From: Elusimicrobiota bacterium | GTDB taxonomy: Bacteria > Elusimicrobiota > Elusimicrobia > UBA1565 > UBA9628 | DNA length: 39,060 bases | Assembly (NCBI GenBank): GCA_016212855.1 | Contig: JACRDP010000011.1 | Location: forward strand, 76,120-115,179 | Reading direction: 5' to 3' | In this document: positions 37,419 through 39,060 of the stretch, piece by piece | Position numbering within the stretch: the stretch's first letter is position 1 | Layout of the letters: every line of letters starts with the position of its first letter | Position numbers and translations under genes: made by a program | The notes under the pieces: generated by a model | Database searches by the model: none | Told to the model about the DNA's origin: nothing | The model's input: only the letters and a program-made list of their open reading frames with translations

Positions 37419-39060
37419 TTACTCGAGGACGATGTGATAGTCCTCCCACATGAGGTTCGGATCGGAGTTGATGCGGATCGAGCGCTGGACGTTCTTCTCG
37501 ATGATCTGCTGCTGCGAGCGGAAGGTCTCCGCTACCGAGGGGTGAAGCGAGACGCGCACGGAGCCGCCGGGGCGGCCGCCCGTCATCTCGAAGATCTCGC
37601 GCTGTATCTTGATCCGAAGGGTTTCGGGCGAAAGCACCCGGCCCGACGCCCGGCACTGAGCGCACTCGGCCGTGAGCAAAGCCGCGGTGGACATGCGTTT
37701 GCGCTCGCGCGTGAGCTCGATGAGTCCCAGGCGCGTGATGGGAAGGATGCGGATCTTAGCCCGGTCCCCCCGGCACGCGTCGGCGAAGGCCTCCATGACC
37801 TTGGCGCGGTTGCTGGCCTTGCGCATGTCGATGAAGTCGACGACGATGATCCCGCCGATGTTGCGCAGGCGTATCTGCTGAGCCACCAAGGTCGCCGCCT
37901 CGATGTTCGTCGCCGTCACCGTTTCTTCTTGAGACTTCGAGCCCGTGAAACGGCCGGTGTTCACGTCGATGGCGCACAGCGACTCGGCTTCCTGGATCAC
38001 GATCGAGCCCCCATTGGGCAGGGGAACCTTGGTCTCGCGGATGGTCTCGATCTGTTTTTCGATATTAAAGGCCTTGAAGATCGGCGTCTTGGCCTCGTAG
38101 AGCTTGATGCGGTCCTTGAGCTCGGGCGCGAAGCCCTCGACGAACTCGACGACCTGCTTCTGCGACTCCTTGCTGTCGAGCATGTACACGTAGACCTGGT
38201 CGGAGAGGATGTCGCGCGCGATCTGCATCGCGAGCCCGAGGTCCTGGTGCAGGATGGCCGGGTTCGCCGGCTCGGCGTATTTCTTCTGGACGGTGGCCCA
38301 GAGGTTCTGGAGATACTTCACCTCGCGCTCGAGCTCTTCCTCGGTGGCGCCTTCGGCCTCGGTGCGCACGACGACGCCCTTGCCGCCCAGGTGCGCCTTC
38401 ACGAGCTTATCGACGATCTTCTCGAGGCGCTGACGCTCCTCGGGCTCGGCGATGTGCTTGGAGATGCCCACGTACTCCTGGTAGGGAGTGAAGACGAGGT
38501 AGCGGCCGGGCAAGGACACATCCATCGTGACCTTGGGGCCCTTGGTGCTGATCGCCTCCTTGGCGACCTGCACCATGACGGTCTGGCCCTTTTTAAGGGT
38601 CTGATCGATCGGCGCGTTTTTGTCGCCGAGCACGTCAGAAATGTACAGGTAGGCGTTCTTCTCGAAGCCGATGTTCACGAAGGCCGAGGAGATGCCGGGG
38701 AGCACGTTCTCGACCGTGCCCTTGTACACGTTGCCGACGATGTTCTGGGAGCTCTTGCGCTCCCAGTGCAGCTCCGAGAGACGGCCGTTTTCCAAAATGG
38801 CGATGCGCGTCTCTTCGAAGTTGGTGTTGGCCAGGACCTCGCGCTTGACGGGCGCGCGCGGGTTCTTGCCCGTGTTGGTCCGCTCTTGGGATCGCCCGGT
38901 TTCGTGGCCGTCATGTCGTTCGTGCCGTTCATGACGGTCCGAGCGGTTGCGGTCGCCGCGTCCGCGGCCTCCGTCCCGACGGTTCTCGTCGCGTCCGCGG
39001 CCGCCGTGGCGGCCCTGGTCGCGGCGCGCGGGATCACGGCGATCGCCGCGATCGCGTCCG
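37419..39060 (-). CDS. Ribonuclease E/G with Arg/Gly/Asp/His-rich N-terminal extension, 5' end outside window
   Basis: The frame is open to the window edge, so at least 546 residues. A short TTG-initiated version at 38795 is not the true start, because the family's first strand continues upstream (REVLANTNFEETRIAIL then ENGRLSELHWERK). The S1 domain is at GNVYKGTVENVLPGISSAF; catalytic Asp residues lie in AIDVNTGRFTG and VVDFIDMRKA; the zinc-link cysteines are CAQC. Before the core at least 80 residues are rich in Arg, Gly, Asp, His and Asn (for example GRGRDENRRDGGRGRGDRN and RHERHERHDGHE). The enzyme cuts single-stranded RNA in rRNA maturation and mRNA decay. RNase G or E cannot be separated without the full N-terminus; the short C-terminus favours RNase G-like. 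Confidence 0.92.
   Translation of the reverse strand, partial: GRDRGDRRDPARRDQGRHGGRGRDENRRDGGRGRGDRNRSDRHERHERHDGHETGRSQERTNTGKNPRAPVKREVLANTNFEETRIAILENGRLSELHWERKSSQNIVGNVYKGTVENVLPGISSAFVNIGFEKNAYLYISDVLGDKNAPIDQTLKKGQTVMVQVAKEAISTKGPKVTMDVSLPGRYLVFTPYQEYVGISKHIAEPEERQRLEKIVDKLVKAHLGGKGVVVRTEAEGATEEELEREVKYLQNLWATVQKKYAEPANPAILHQDLGLAMQIARDILSDQVYVYMLDSKESQKQVVEFVEGFAPELKDRIKLYEAKTPIFKAFNIEKQIETIRETKVPLPNGGSIVIQEAESLCAIDVNTGRFTGSKSQEETVTATNIEAATLVAQQIRLRNIGGIIVVDFIDMRKASNRAKVMEAFADACRGDRAKIRILPITRLGLIELTRERKRMSTAALLTAECAQCRASGRVLSPETLRIKIQREIFEMTGGRPGGSVRVSLHPSVAETFRSQQQIIEKNVQRSIRINSDPNLMWEDYHIVLE

Noticed and set aside
38675-39037. A 120-residue Ala/Arg/Thr-rich frame at the window end
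   Set aside because: Shadow of the RNase E/G gene, whose frame stays open through this part with a recognisable S1 start region.
1-39060. CRISPR arrays, rRNA or tRNA genes, insertion sequences
   Set aside because: No regularly spaced direct repeats, no rRNA segments, no cloverleaf-like sequence and no transposase or integrase frame were seen on either strand.

Overview
The window is bacterial DNA, mostly very GC-rich, with tightly packed genes and short overlaps (many ATGA junctions). Several features fit a groundwater or free-living Elusimicrobiota-type Gram-negative bacterium: secreted proteins with a signal peptide ending in SAQ/FAQ followed by a long Ala/Pro/Ser/Val linker, a degenerate type IV pilin-like protein, very large multidomain proteins, and a MoxR/Bat locus. 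This assignment is inference from style; there is no rRNA gene here to prove it.

Region 1 (1-7122, minus strand) is a cell-surface glycan cluster. It holds three GT-C type integral membrane glycosyltransferases (one cut by the window start), two GT2 polyprenyl-phosphate sugar transferases, a Gfo/Idh/MocA sugar dehydrogenase and a left-handed beta-helix acyltransferase. The cluster is led by a small Spx/ArsC-like protein.

Region 2 (7260-12976) starts divergently. It has a fusion of a CPBP intramembrane protease with an HtrA serine protease and PDZ domain, a di-heme cytochrome c peroxidase/MauG-like protein with a Cys-rich secreted partner, a small lipoprotein and a pilin-like protein.

Region 3 (13193-25705, minus strand) is the centrepiece. 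A single 3259-residue reading frame carries what are normally separate genes of the Bat (aerotolerance) operon: BatD-like, BatA VWA, BatC TPR, BatB VWA and DUF58. It also carries a helical repeat region, three ~300-residue tandem repeats (the third incomplete) and an eightfold GKPGD-type repeat. It is followed, with a 9-base gap and a strong Shine-Dalgarno, by a MoxR AAA+ ATPase that itself has a signal-peptide-like N-terminus, and then by a secreted-type metallophosphoesterase. The three genes probably form one operon acting at the cell envelope.

Region 4 (about 26070-31927, plus strand) is clearly lower in GC and looks horizontally acquired. It is a candidate defence island: an SMC-like AAA ATPase overlapping a TOPRIM-like protein, a PD-(D/E)XK (VRR-NUC-like) nuclease, a membrane-anchored DUF4041/GIY-YIG (T5orf172) protein and two small membrane proteins.

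Region 5 (32020-39060, minus strand) returns to host composition. It is a housekeeping operon: RNase E/G (5' end outside the window), N-acetylmuramoyl-L-alanine amidase, glutamate racemase, a DUF5677-like protein, transcription terminator Rho, RidA and a multipass membrane protein. The Rho appears to lack its N-terminal OB/cold-shock RNA-binding domain and has a Gly/Gln/Arg-rich tail instead; the RNase E/G has a similar Arg/Gly/Asp/His-rich N-terminal extension.

Two non-coding themes stand out. Several first genes have a TATAAT-type -10 box only 6-10 bases before the ATG, implying leaderless mRNAs. Two intergenic sites share an unusual design: a perfect palindrome framed by inverted GTTATCC...GGATAAC arms that contain DnaA-box-like sequences.
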